Assembly: GCA_021739635.1 (NCBI GenBank)
Contig: JAIPBH010000009.1
Location: forward strand, 1-64,000
Reading direction: 5' to 3'
DNA: 64,000 nucleotides
DNA from: Flavobacteriaceae bacterium
GTDB lineage: Bacteria; Bacteroidota; Bacteroidia; Flavobacteriales; Flavobacteriaceae
Shown: one piece after another, positions 1-7,589 of the stretch
How the letters are laid out: every line of letters starts with the position of its first letter
Numbering within the stretch: the first letter of the stretch is position 1
The notes under the pieces: model-generated
What the model saw: the letters and a program-made list of their open reading frames with translations, nothing else
What the model was told of the DNA's origin: nothing
The model's database searches: none
Made by a program: the position numbers and the translations under genes

Positions 1-277
1 AGTCATCAACAGTATGTCCTTCTTCTTCTAAAGTATTGCCAGAAATTTTGAAATTACCTTGGCTATCATCATAGGTAAATGTAGTAGCGATTGGACCATC
101 TTCGGGCACATTTTGTGAATATAAATGCCAACCTGATTCTATAGTGGCTTTTGATATTAATGTAAATTCTGAATCTGATAATTTCTCTACAGATGTTGTC
201 CATTTTACTGGCTCAAGTATTTGTGCTTGTCCAAACCAAAAGGTTAAAAAAGCGATTACAAAAGTTACTTTTTTCAT
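1..277 (-). CDS. DsbD-like thiol:disulfide interchange protein, N-terminal fragment (partial)
   Basis: The reading frame starts with ATG at 277 and runs off the window at base 1, so only about 92 residues are visible. It begins with a typical signal peptide (MKKVTFVIAFLTFWFGQAQ) followed by a segment with PVKWTTSVEKLSD, GWHLYSQNVPEDGP and TTFTYDD, which resembles the periplasmic N-terminal domain of Bacteroidota DsbD proteins. In that family the domain passes electrons from a membrane thioredoxin relay to periplasmic partners. The catalytic cysteines and membrane segments would lie outside the window, so the assignment rests on the N-domain only. A TATTTTTG box (296-303) and a 14-bp palindrome lie just upstream. 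Confidence 0.7.
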   Translation of the reverse strand, partial: MKKVTFVIAFLTFWFGQAQILEPVKWTTSVEKLSDSEFTLISKATIESGWHLYSQNVPEDGPIATTFTYDDSQGNFKISGNTLEEEGHTVDD

Positions 278-295
278 TATATTATTTTGATTTAA

Positions 296-317
296 CAAAA
301 ATAAAGGTTTAAACCTT
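296..317 (-). promoter_or_regulatory. Candidate promoter/operator of the DsbD-like gene
   Basis: On the minus strand the sequence reads TATTTTTG at 303-296, which fits the Bacteroidota -7 consensus TAnnTTTG. Immediately upstream, 304-317 is the perfect 14-bp palindrome AAGGTTTAAACCTT. The start codon is 19 bases downstream of the box. No TTG lies at the ideal 19-bp spacing (the nearest is 14 bp away), so the promoter call is moderate. That the palindrome is an operator is an inference. Confidence 0.4.
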
Positions 318-692
318 CAATATAAATAATTTAAGATAGTTTTAATATTAGGAAAAAGTAAAAGTTCTATTTACATTTTTATTTGTGAAGTAAGAAATTA
401 AAAGAGAACTTGTTGTAATAAACCTGAAAGAGCCAAAAATATATAAACTGAATTAGTTAAGTTATATCCAATTAAGTCTAAATATTTGAATATTTATAAC
501 AGTTTATATTTAAAAAATCTATTCTAACCACAAATAATCAAATATTCCCATTAATAATATCATCGTAAACAAAGCAGTTTTAAAAAATAAAAAGCATTTA
601 TCAATAAAGATAAAGGCTTTTGTACTGAATATTGACGTATTATCGAATCAATTATTGGAGTTTTTTCAAAATTTAGTTGATAATGTCTGAAA
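318..692. other. Intergenic stretch without a recognised gene
   Basis: Very AT-rich sequence between the DsbD-like promoter and the tRNA terminator. No open frame with a plausible start and protein-like composition, no tRNA and no repeat array was seen on either strand. It probably holds only untranslated sequence. Confidence 0.6.
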
Positions 693-726
693 ATAAAAAA
701 CCTCCAATCCAAAAAGGTTGAAGGTT
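693..726 (-). terminator. Rho-independent terminator of the tRNA pair
   Basis: On the minus strand AACCTTCAA (726-718) can pair with TTGGAGGTT (707-699), a 9-bp stem with one G-U pair, followed directly by a T-rich run (TTTTTTATTTT). It sits 8 bases after the 3' end of tRNA-Leu and would end the tRNA-Gly/tRNA-Leu transcript. Confidence 0.75.
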
Positions 727-733
727 CTACTTG

Positions 734-817
734 TACTGAGGACGGGACTTGAACCCGTACAGCCTAATGGCCATTGGATTTTAAGTCCAACGTGTCTACC
801 AATTCCACCACCTCAGC
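734..817 (-). tRNA. tRNA-Leu(UAA)
   Basis: An 84-nt cloverleaf on the minus strand. The acceptor GCTGAGG pairs with CCTCAGT (last pair G-U), the discriminator is A as expected for leucine, the T-arm contains GGGTTCGAACCC, the anticodon loop ACTTAAAA gives anticodon UAA, and the long variable arm is typical of a class II tRNA. No CCA is encoded. It lies 26 bases downstream of tRNA-Gly, probably on the same transcript. Confidence 0.95.
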
Positions 818-843
818 GCTTGGTATATTTTAGAAAGTTTCAG

Positions 844-915
844 AGCGAAAGACGGGATTTGAACCCGCGACCCTCACCTTGGCAAGGTGATGCTCTACCC
901 CTGAGCTACTTTCGC
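844..915 (-). tRNA. tRNA-Gly(GCC)
   Basis: A 72-nt cloverleaf on the minus strand. The acceptor GCGAAAG pairs perfectly with CTTTCGC, the discriminator is T, the D-arm contains AGCTCAGGGGTAGAGC, the anticodon stem-loop CACCTTGCCAAGGTG gives anticodon GCC, and the T-arm contains GGGTTCAAATCCC. CCA is not encoded. It is cotranscribed with the following tRNA-Leu. Confidence 0.95.
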
Positions 916-1010
916 AGTTTTAATGAACGTGCAATGTATTTATTGCGGATGCAAATTTATAATTTTTATTATAAAACCAAAGGCTTTTTAATAAAATAAT
1001 TTTTTTATTT

Positions 1011-3614
1011 CTATACTCGTTTTTCTTTTATGAGCATACGCTTAATTTCATTAAGCTTCATAAGGGCTTCTACAGGTGTAAGTGTATCAATATCAATATG
1101 TAATATTTCTTCTTTAATGTTTTCCAATAAAGGATCATCTAATTTAAAAAAACTTAACTGCATATCATCTTTTAATGATTTTACTTTATCTGTTAGCTCT
1201 TCACTAGAATGTGACTTCTCTAATTTCTGCAAAATTTTATTTGCTTTATGCAATACTTGTTGTGGCATACCTGCCATTTTTGCTACATGAATACCAAAAC
1301 TATGCGCACTTCCGCCTTCTACTAGTTTTCTTAAAAAAAGAACATTGTCTTTCAACTCTTTTACAGATACATTAAAGTTTTTAATACGCTCAAAGGTTTC
1401 TGTCATTTCATTAAGCTCATGATAATGCGTTGCAAATAACGTTTTTGGTTTTGCTGGATGTTCATGTAAATATTCACTTATCGCCCACGCAATTGAAATA
1501 CCATCATAGGTACTAGTCCCACGGCCTATTTCGTCAAGCAAGACTAAACTTCTATCAGAAATATTATTTAAAATAGATGCCGTTTCATTCATTTCAACCA
1601 TAAAGGTAGATTCTCCCATAGAAATATTATCGCTTGCTCCTACCCTAGTAAATATTTTATCAAACAGCCCAATTCGTGCTGATTTTGCAGGGACAAAACT
1701 TCCTATTTGAGCCAATAGCACAATAAGTGCTGTTTGACGTAAAATAGCTGATTTACCAGACATATTAGGCCCAGTAATCATAATGATTTGTTGTGTACTT
1801 CTGTCTAAAAACACATTGTTTGCAATATAGTGTTCTCCAATAGGCAATTGCTTTTCAATAACCGGATGTCTTCCATCAACAATATCTAAATCAAAGGAAT
1901 CATCAATAGTTGGATACACGTAATGATTATCTTTTGCTAACTGTGCAAATCCACATAAACAATCTAACTGACCTATTAAAAAAGCATTTTGTTGTACCGC
2001 TTTTATGTATTGATTGAGCCAACTAACCAATTCTGAGAACAACTGCTGCTCAATAGCTAAAATTCTGTCTTCTGCACCTAAAATCTTAGCTTCATATTCT
2101 TTAAGCTCTTCAGTTATATAACGTTCGGCACTTACAAGTGTTTGCTTTCTAACCCATTCAACAGGGACTTTATCTTTATGTGTATTTCTAACTTCAATAT
2201 AATAACCAAATACATTATTGGAATCAATTTTTAAAGAGGTTATACCTGTACGCTCACTTTCGCGTTCAAGCATTTTTTCTAAATAATTTTTTCCTGATTT
2301 TGATAAACCTCGCAATTCATCTAATTCAGTTGAAAATCCTTTTGCAATCGTGCTTCCTTTTAAAACATTAACAGGCGCATCTTCATTCAAGGTTTCTTTA
2401 ATTTTCTCTCGAAGTACTTCACAACTTTGAAGTGTATCTCCAATAACTTTTAAAGACTGATTATTACAGTTTGATGTTATTGATTTTATTGGAACAATAG
2501 CTTCTAAAGAATTTTTAAGTTGAATAACCTCTCGCGGATTTACTTTTCCTGTAGCAACTTTTGAAATCAGCCGCTCTAAATCGCCAATATGCTTGATGTG
2601 ATTTTGAATTTTTTGAAGTGTGGTTTTATCCTTTGACAAAAAATCAACCACTTCATGACGTTGCTTAATTTTTTCAACACTTTTTAATGGCAATGCCAAC
2701 CAGCGTTTTAATAAACGACCACCCATTGGCGAAATGGTTTTGTCAATAACATTCAACAGTGTTACGGCGTTGTTATTTGTTGAATTGTAAAGCTCTAAAT
2801 TTCTTATGGTAAATTTATCCATCCAAACATATTCATCTTCAGCAATTCTTGAAATAGAGCTAATATGCTGAATTTTGTTATGTTGTGTTTCAGATAAATA
2901 ATGCAAAATCGAACCTGAAGCAATAATTCCTTCATATAAATCTTCAATACCAAATCCTTTTAAAGACTTTGTATTAAAATGTTTCGTTAAAGTTTCATAG
3001 GCATAATCGGCTTGATAAATCCAATCTTCCATATAAAACGTATGAAAGTCTTTGCCAAAAGTTTCTGTAAACGTAGTTCGCTTTTGTTTTGAAACCAGTA
3101 CTTCACTCGGATTGAAATTTTGCAGCAACTTATCAATGTATTCAGCATTTCCTTGAGACGTTAAAAATTCACCCGTTGAAATATCTAAAAATGAGACTCC
3201 AATATTATTTTTATCAAAATAAACCGAGCATAAAAAATTATTGGATTTTGATACCAGAACCTCATCATTAAAGGCCACACCAGGAGTCACTAATTCAGTA
3301 ACTCCACGTTTTACAATATCTTTAGTAAGTTTTGGGTCTTCTAATTGGTCGCAAATGGCAACGCGCTCACCAGCTTTAACCAATTTAGGCAAATACGTGT
3401 TTAAGGAATGATGCGGAAAACCTGCCAGCTCAATTTCGCTCTCACTTCCTGCACCACGCTTAGTTAAAATAATACCTAAAATACCAGCTGTTTTTATGGC
3501 ATCTTCACCAAAGGTTTCATAAAAATCGCCCACACGAAACAGTAACAAAGCATCAGGATACTTAGTTTTAATCGTATTGTATTGTTTCATTAAAGGGGTT
3601 TCTTTTTTTGCCAA
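1011..3614 (-). CDS. mutS: DNA mismatch repair protein MutS
   Basis: An 867-residue protein of normal MutS length. MutS recognises mismatches and small loops in newly replicated DNA and recruits MutL. The mismatch-reading Phe-x-Glu motif is present as Phe31-Tyr-Glu33 within GDFYETF. The ATPase domain has Walker A GPNMSGKS at 615-622 and Walker B LVLLDE ending at 694-695, followed by GRGTSTYDG and the ATHYHEL motif. Lever, clamp and core regions lie between. It is transcribed alone; the tRNA pair lies downstream on the same strand. Very confident. Confidence 0.98.
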   Translation of the reverse strand: MAKKETPLMKQYNTIKTKYPDALLLFRVGDFYETFGEDAIKTAGILGIILTKRGAGSESEIELAGFPHHSLNTYLPKLVKAGERVAICDQLEDPKLTKDIVKRGVTELVTPGVAFNDEVLVSKSNNFLCSVYFDKNNIGVSFLDISTGEFLTSQGNAEYIDKLLQNFNPSEVLVSKQKRTTFTETFGKDFHTFYMEDWIYQADYAYETLTKHFNTKSLKGFGIEDLYEGIIASGSILHYLSETQHNKIQHISSISRIAEDEYVWMDKFTIRNLELYNSTNNNAVTLLNVIDKTISPMGGRLLKRWLALPLKSVEKIKQRHEVVDFLSKDKTTLQKIQNHIKHIGDLERLISKVATGKVNPREVIQLKNSLEAIVPIKSITSNCNNQSLKVIGDTLQSCEVLREKIKETLNEDAPVNVLKGSTIAKGFSTELDELRGLSKSGKNYLEKMLERESERTGITSLKIDSNNVFGYYIEVRNTHKDKVPVEWVRKQTLVSAERYITEELKEYEAKILGAEDRILAIEQQLFSELVSWLNQYIKAVQQNAFLIGQLDCLCGFAQLAKDNHYVYPTIDDSFDLDIVDGRHPVIEKQLPIGEHYIANNVFLDRSTQQIIMITGPNMSGKSAILRQTALIVLLAQIGSFVPAKSARIGLFDKIFTRVGASDNISMGESTFMVEMNETASILNNISDRSLVLLDEIGRGTSTYDGISIAWAISEYLHEHPAKPKTLFATHYHELNEMTETFERIKNFNVSVKELKDNVLFLRKLVEGGSAHSFGIHVAKMAGMPQQVLHKANKILQKLEKSHSSEELTDKVKSLKDDMQLSFFKLDDPLLENIKEEILHIDIDTLTPVEALMKLNEIKRMLIKEKRV

Positions 3615-3633
3615 TGGTATGTTATTTAAATCT

Positions 3634-3641
3634 TATTTTTG
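3634..3641 (+). promoter_or_regulatory. Possible -7 box for the RNA methyltransferase gene
   Basis: TATTTTTG matches TAnnTTTG on the plus strand in the mutS/methyltransferase divergent region. A TTTG at 3607-3610 lies 23 bp upstream, longer than the usual 19-21 bp, and the leader would be about 85 nt. Weak call. Confidence 0.25.
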
Positions 3642-3733
3642 TAAAATAAATAGAAGTGCTAATGTAATTATTATTTCATGTTTTTAGAAATTGAAATTTA
3701 ATTACTTATTGATAATTATTCACAAATTCTTAA

Positions 3734-4264
3734 ATGCGAAAACTAAAAAACAGCGAGCTAGAACGACTAAGTGTTGAAGATTTTAAATTGGTTGAAAAAA
3801 CACCTCTTATTATTATTTTAGACAACATTAGAAGCCTAAATAATATTGGTTCTGTGTTTAGAACTAGTGATGCTTTTTTGGTTGAAAAAATTTATCTATC
3901 CGGAATAACCGCCAAACCTCCACATAAAGATATTCATAAAACAGCCTTGGGAAGTACTGAAACTGTTACTTGGGAATATGTTGAAGACACTTTATATTTG
4001 GTTGAAAAGTTGAAAGCTGAAGGTGTAAAAGTAATAGCAATAGAACAAGCTGAAAATGCCACCATGCTTAACGACTTTAAACCACAACACCAAACAACAT
4101 ATGCACTGGTTTTTGGAAATGAAGTAAAAGGCGTGTCGCAAAAAGTTGTTTCTGCGAGCGACTTTGTGATTGAAATTCCGCAGTACGGAACCAAACATTC
4201 GCTTAATATTTCGGTAAGTGCTGGGATTGTTATTTGGGATGTATTCGCAAAATTGAAACAATAA
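3734..4264 (+). CDS. SpoU/TrmH-family RNA 2'-O-methyltransferase
   Basis: A 176-residue SPOUT-fold methyltransferase without an added RNA-binding domain, the size of the short TrmH/TrmL-like members. The three SpoU motifs are present: NIRSLNNIGSVFRTSDAF near residues 31-48, LVFGNEVKGVS near 125-135, and IPQYGTKHSLNISVSAG near 148-164, which form the trefoil knot that binds S-adenosylmethionine. The substrate (tRNA or rRNA) cannot be read from sequence. Seven bases separate it from the following 2H phosphoesterase gene, suggesting one operon and possibly linked RNA metabolism. It is divergent from mutS. Confidence 0.9.
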   Translation: MRKLKNSELERLSVEDFKLVEKTPLIIILDNIRSLNNIGSVFRTSDAFLVEKIYLSGITAKPPHKDIHKTALGSTETVTWEYVEDTLYLVEKLKAEGVKVIAIEQAENATMLNDFKPQHQTTYALVFGNEVKGVSQKVVSASDFVIEIPQYGTKHSLNISVSAGIVIWDVFAKLKQ

Positions 4265-4271
4265 AGTTGTC

Positions 4272-4952
4272 ATGAACCTTATTGAACATTACAACAATCT
4301 CTATAATGCTGCCATAAATAGCATAGAAAGTGATACTTATGATACAGATTCTTTAATTGACTCCTTAAGCGATAAACGATTAGGCGTAACCTTAATAATT
4401 CGTCCTTCTCAAACCGTTAAAAATAATATTCAAACATTTCTTAAAGCTTTATACAAAAACGATTCTTCACAATATTATTATCCAAATTCCGATATTCATA
4501 TCACAGTCATGTCTATTATTTCATGCTATAACGGATTTAATTTGAATAAAATTTCTATTTCAGATTATGTAAGCTTGGTAAAAAAAAGTCTTCAAAATGT
4601 GGAGACCTTCCATATCCTATTTAAAGGTATTACGGCATCAAAATCAGGTATTATGATTCAAGGATTTCCTAAAAATGAAACCCTAAATAATTTAAGAGAC
4701 CAACTAAGAATCAACTTTAAAAATTCACCTCTGGAACAATCATTAGATCAAAGATATGCCATTCAAACAGCTCATGCCACCGTTGTAAGATTTAGAAATG
4801 AGCTTAAAAACAAAAAAGATTTTTTAAAAACCATTCAAGAGTTTAAAAACTATGATTTTGGCTCTTTTGAAGTAAAAGAATTAAATTTAGTATTTAACGA
4901 TTGGTATTTAAGAGAAAAACAAACAAAAATTTTAGAAACTTTTTATATTTAA
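4272..4952 (+). CDS. 2H phosphoesterase superfamily protein (2'-5' RNA ligase/cyclic phosphodiesterase-like)
   Basis: A 226-residue cytosolic protein with no signal peptide. It has the two HxT signatures of the 2H superfamily, His76-Ile-Thr78 in DIHITV and His168-Ala-Thr170 in AHATV, separated by about 90 residues as expected for the bilobed fold. Members hydrolyse or join 2'-5' or cyclic phosphodiester bonds in RNA or nucleotides. Such proteins are sometimes labelled mutarotase in Bacteroidota, which the motifs do not support. It sits 7 bases behind the SpoU methyltransferase. The substrate is unknown. Confidence 0.75.
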   Translation: MNLIEHYNNLYNAAINSIESDTYDTDSLIDSLSDKRLGVTLIIRPSQTVKNNIQTFLKALYKNDSSQYYYPNSDIHITVMSIISCYNGFNLNKISISDYVSLVKKSLQNVETFHILFKGITASKSGIMIQGFPKNETLNNLRDQLRINFKNSPLEQSLDQRYAIQTAHATVVRFRNELKNKKDFLKTIQEFKNYDFGSFEVKELNLVFNDWYLREKQTKILETFYI

Positions 4953-5074
4953 ATAAATCCCTGATTTTTAAGCTATTTTTAATTAATAATCTATTGAAAA
5001 ACCACTTGATAGGTTACAAATGTTACGTTCTAAGTAATTGTTTAATATGATATTTGCAGTAATTATTAACGCTT

Positions 5075-6067
5075 ATGAAATTAATTACATTACTGTCTTT
5101 TTCAATTCTACTTGTGAGTTGTAATAACCAAGAAAAACAAGTTTATAAAACCGTTTATCAAGAGTCTTCTTATGGCAAAAAAAGCGAACATCCTGGAAAA
5201 AAACTTCTTGAAACATATTGCTATATATGTCATAACCCAACAACTCCTGAAAATGGCGGCAGAATTGCACCTCCAATGATTGCAATAAAAACTCATTATA
5301 AAAATGATGATATAACCAAAGAAGAATTTATCAATCAAATTGTATCCTATGCTTCAAATCCAACCCAAGAAAAAGCAAAACTCTTTGGAGCAGTAAGAAG
5401 ATTTGGAGTCATGCCAAAACAACAATTTCCTGAAGGTGTTTTAGAAAAAATAGCTGAATATATTTATGACTATGAAATTGAAGAACCTGAATGGTTCAAA
5501 GACCATATGAAAGAGAATGGTTTTGGAAAATTTTCGCAAAATGGTAAAAAAATGACTCAAAGCAACATGCCAAAAACCTTGGAAGACATTGGTCTGGAAT
5601 ACGCCTTATCAACAAAAAAAGTTCTAGGGCAAAACTTAATGGGAACCATTCAAAAAAAAGGAACTCTTGCGGCCTTAGAATTTTGTAATATAAAAGCAAT
5701 TCCCTTAACAGATAGCATGTCAACCAAAAATCAAGCAGCTATAAAAAGAGTTACTAATAAACCTAGAAACCCAAATAATAAGGCAAATGCTGAAGAATTA
5801 AAATATATTGAAATTTACAAACAACAAATAGTTACAAACCAAGTACCAGAACCAATTGTTATTGAAAAAAATAACAAAATTAAGTTTTATTATCCTATTA
5901 CAACCAATACCATGTGTTTACAGTGCCATGGAAAAGAAGCAGATATAAAACCAGAAGTAAAAACAAAACTTTTAAAACTTTACCCTAATGATTTAGCTTA
6001 TGGCTATTCAGAAAATGAAGTACGCGGAATTTGGAGCATAGAATTTAATAAACCAAAAAACAATTAA
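5075..6067 (+). CDS. Lipoprotein with N-terminal cytochrome c site and C-terminal DUF3365 (Tll0287-like) heme domain
   Basis: A 330-residue exported protein. The N-terminus is a lipoprotein signal with the lipid-attachment cysteine at Cys16 (LLVSC). Two CxxCH heme motifs are visible, CYICH at 49-53 and CLQCH at 281-285. The first lies in a cytochrome c-like stretch; the second, followed by YPNDLAYGYSENEVRGIWS, looks like the DUF3365/Tll0287-like sensor or redox domain. It is therefore probably a diheme periplasmic electron carrier or heme-based sensor tethered to a membrane. It starts a closely spaced cassette, with the HMA protein gene beginning one base after its stop. The redox partner is unknown. 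Confidence 0.75.
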   Translation: MKLITLLSFSILLVSCNNQEKQVYKTVYQESSYGKKSEHPGKKLLETYCYICHNPTTPENGGRIAPPMIAIKTHYKNDDITKEEFINQIVSYASNPTQEKAKLFGAVRRFGVMPKQQFPEGVLEKIAEYIYDYEIEEPEWFKDHMKENGFGKFSQNGKKMTQSNMPKTLEDIGLEYALSTKKVLGQNLMGTIQKKGTLAALEFCNIKAIPLTDSMSTKNQAAIKRVTNKPRNPNNKANAEELKYIEIYKQQIVTNQVPEPIVIEKNNKIKFYYPITTNTMCLQCHGKEADIKPEVKTKLLKLYPNDLAYGYSENEVRGIWSIEFNKPKNN

Positions 6068-6068
6068 A

Positions 6069-6329
6069 ATGAAACATTTTTTTGAAGTGGAAAACATAAA
6101 ATGTGGTGGTTGTGTAAACAGTATAAAAACAGCCTTATTAAAACTAGATAACGTTGAAGATATTATAATAGACAAAGATGTTGATAGTGTAACCGTTGTT
6201 GGAAACATTGAAAGATCTATCCTTATTAAAAAACTAAACGAACTTGGGTATCCAGAAAAAGGCAATAATACCTTAATTAAAACAGCCAAATCTTATGTAA
6301 GTTGTGCTATGGGCAGAATGAGTGAATAG
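6069..6329 (+). CDS. Heavy-metal-associated (HMA) domain protein, putative copper/metal chaperone
   Basis: An 86-residue protein with the HMA fold signature near its start: Cys12-Gly-Gly-Cys15 in IKCGGCVNSI, then the alternating strands and helices of a ferredoxin-like fold (VTVVGNI, ILIKKLNELGYP). HMA domains bind Cu(I) or other soft metals through the CxxC pair. The tail adds a further Cys (YVSCAMGR). No signal peptide, so it acts in the cytosol. It follows the diheme lipoprotein by one base and precedes the interrupted NifX-like gene by 40 bases, which points to metal handling for the same process. Confidence 0.8.
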   Translation: MKHFFEVENIKCGGCVNSIKTALLKLDNVEDIIIDKDVDSVTVVGNIERSILIKKLNELGYPEKGNNTLIKTAKSYVSCAMGRMSE

Positions 6330-6369
6330 CATCAATCTCATATTAAAAAATATATTAAATACAAAACTT

Positions 6370-6750
6370 ATGAAAATTGCAATTCCTGTAACAAATGACA
6401 ACCAAATTGAAGATCATTTTGGTCATTGTGAATTTTAAAATATTTATACTATTTCAGAAAAAAATGACATCATAGATACTCAAAGCTTAGAGTCGGAACA
6501 AGGTTGTGGCTGTAAATCAAATATTGCCAGTGTTTTAAAAGAACAAGGTGTAACAATTATGCTGACTGGTGGTATTGGTAGTGGCGCCATTAATGTTTTA
6601 AATAATGCTGGAATCGATGTTATTCGTGGATGTTCTGGTGCTCCAAAAGATATTATTGCTAATTATTTAAATGGCTTAATAACTGATAATGGTATAAGTT
6701 GCCAACATCATGAGAATCATCATGAACATACCCACGTATGTAATCATTAA
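6370..6750 (+). pseudogene. NifX/NifB-family (dinitrogenase iron-molybdenum cofactor-like) protein, interrupted by an in-frame stop
   Basis: Reading from ATG at 6370 gives MKIAIPVTNDNQIEDHFGHCEF, then TAA at 6436-6438, then NIYTISEKND and onward in the same frame without further stops to TAA at 6748-6750. Ignoring the stop, the 126-residue product has the family's shape: the HFGHC motif near the start, a GCGCKSNIASVL segment, MLTGGIGSGA and a CSGAPKDI motif, ending in a histidine-rich tail (HHENHHEHTH). The TAA replaces what is probably a Tyr codon. It is either a true nonsense mutation, a sequencing error, or a split product restarting at ATG 6559 (63 residues). Family members bind Fe-S or FeMo-type clusters; no nitrogenase genes are nearby. 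Confidence 0.75.
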
Positions 6751-6809
6751 ATTTCTGTTATAAATTTTGGCAGATTGAAAGATAACTTTACTTAAAAACC
6801 TATAAAATT

Positions 6810-7565
6810 TTGAAATTAATTTTAACAATCATTTTTGCATTTAATTTAATTAATGCAAATGCCACAACAATTTATAATGTTATAAAAAATGATACTACTC
6901 AAATAACAGAAAATAGTGTACACTATAAAGTTTCAGATGACAGCCAGTACATTTATTTAAATATTTGTACTTCAGATAAAAAAACGATGATGTCGTTTTT
7001 TCGTTCTGGGCTCTCAGTGTATTTTGATATTAGAGGAAAACATAAAAAAGAGGTTTTTATAAGCTATCTTAACAATTCACAAAAAAAACAATTAGGCAGT
7101 AATCAAACCTATTTTAATGACAGCGAAAAATCTTTTGCAAAAGACTTAAATAATCTCATAGAACAACTCCCACAAGAGGCTGAATATTATTATTTTGAAG
7201 AAAAACAGCAATTTAATAAAGACCTAAACACATTAGATATTTCCTTACAATTTAATTATAACTCAGATAGTGAAGTTCTAGACTTTCACCTAAAAGTACC
7301 AAAACAAAAAATTTCTTTAAAAGAAAATTCAGATTTTTCAAAATTATCTATTGGTGTTTTTACAAATAATTTAGAGTCTGGTAAAATTCAACATGCTAAT
7401 AAAAATTCACAAGGCAGCAAAATGGGGCAAGGCGGTAAACATTCTGGATCTGGCATGCGTGCTAGTGAAGGAGTCGGAATAAAAAAAGATGGTAATCAGT
7501 CACAAAATAAACCAAAAAATTCAAAAAGTAGCAACACTAGCTTTTGGTTTGATGCTAATCTTTAA
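6810..7565 (+). CDS. Secreted protein of unknown function with Gly-rich C-terminus
   Basis: A 251-residue protein beginning at TTG (6810); this start gives a clean signal peptide MKLILTIIFAFNLINANA and no ATG is placed better. The mature part contains YIYLNICTSDKKTMMSFFRSGLSVYFDIRGK, a beta-rich pattern, and a basic, glycine- and serine-rich tail (GQGGKHSGSGMRASEG). I do not recognise a named domain. It follows the NifX-like gene by 59 bases on the same strand and could belong to the same metal/redox cassette. It ends 24 bases from the convergent folK-dnk gene. Confidence 0.65.
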   Translation: MKLILTIIFAFNLINANATTIYNVIKNDTTQITENSVHYKVSDDSQYIYLNICTSDKKTMMSFFRSGLSVYFDIRGKHKKEVFISYLNNSQKKQLGSNQTYFNDSEKSFAKDLNNLIEQLPQEAEYYYFEEKQQFNKDLNTLDISLQFNYNSDSEVLDFHLKVPKQKISLKENSDFSKLSIGVFTNNLESGKIQHANKNSQGSKMGQGGKHSGSGMRASEGVGIKKDGNQSQNKPKNSKSSNTSFWFDANL

Positions 7566-7589
7566 AAAAGCAATTCAATACTATTTTAA

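Noticed and set aside
718-999. Open frame of 93 codons on the plus strand
   Set aside because: It runs antisense through both tRNA genes and their terminator; the tRNAs explain the sequence.
5013-5026. Direct repeat GTTAC-N4-GTTAC upstream of the diheme lipoprotein
   Set aside because: Too short to distinguish from chance in AT-rich DNA, and not a palindromic FNR-type box.
6370-6750. NifX-like gene as sign of nitrogen fixation
   Set aside because: No nif structural or cofactor genes are present, and this family has many members outside nitrogen fixation.
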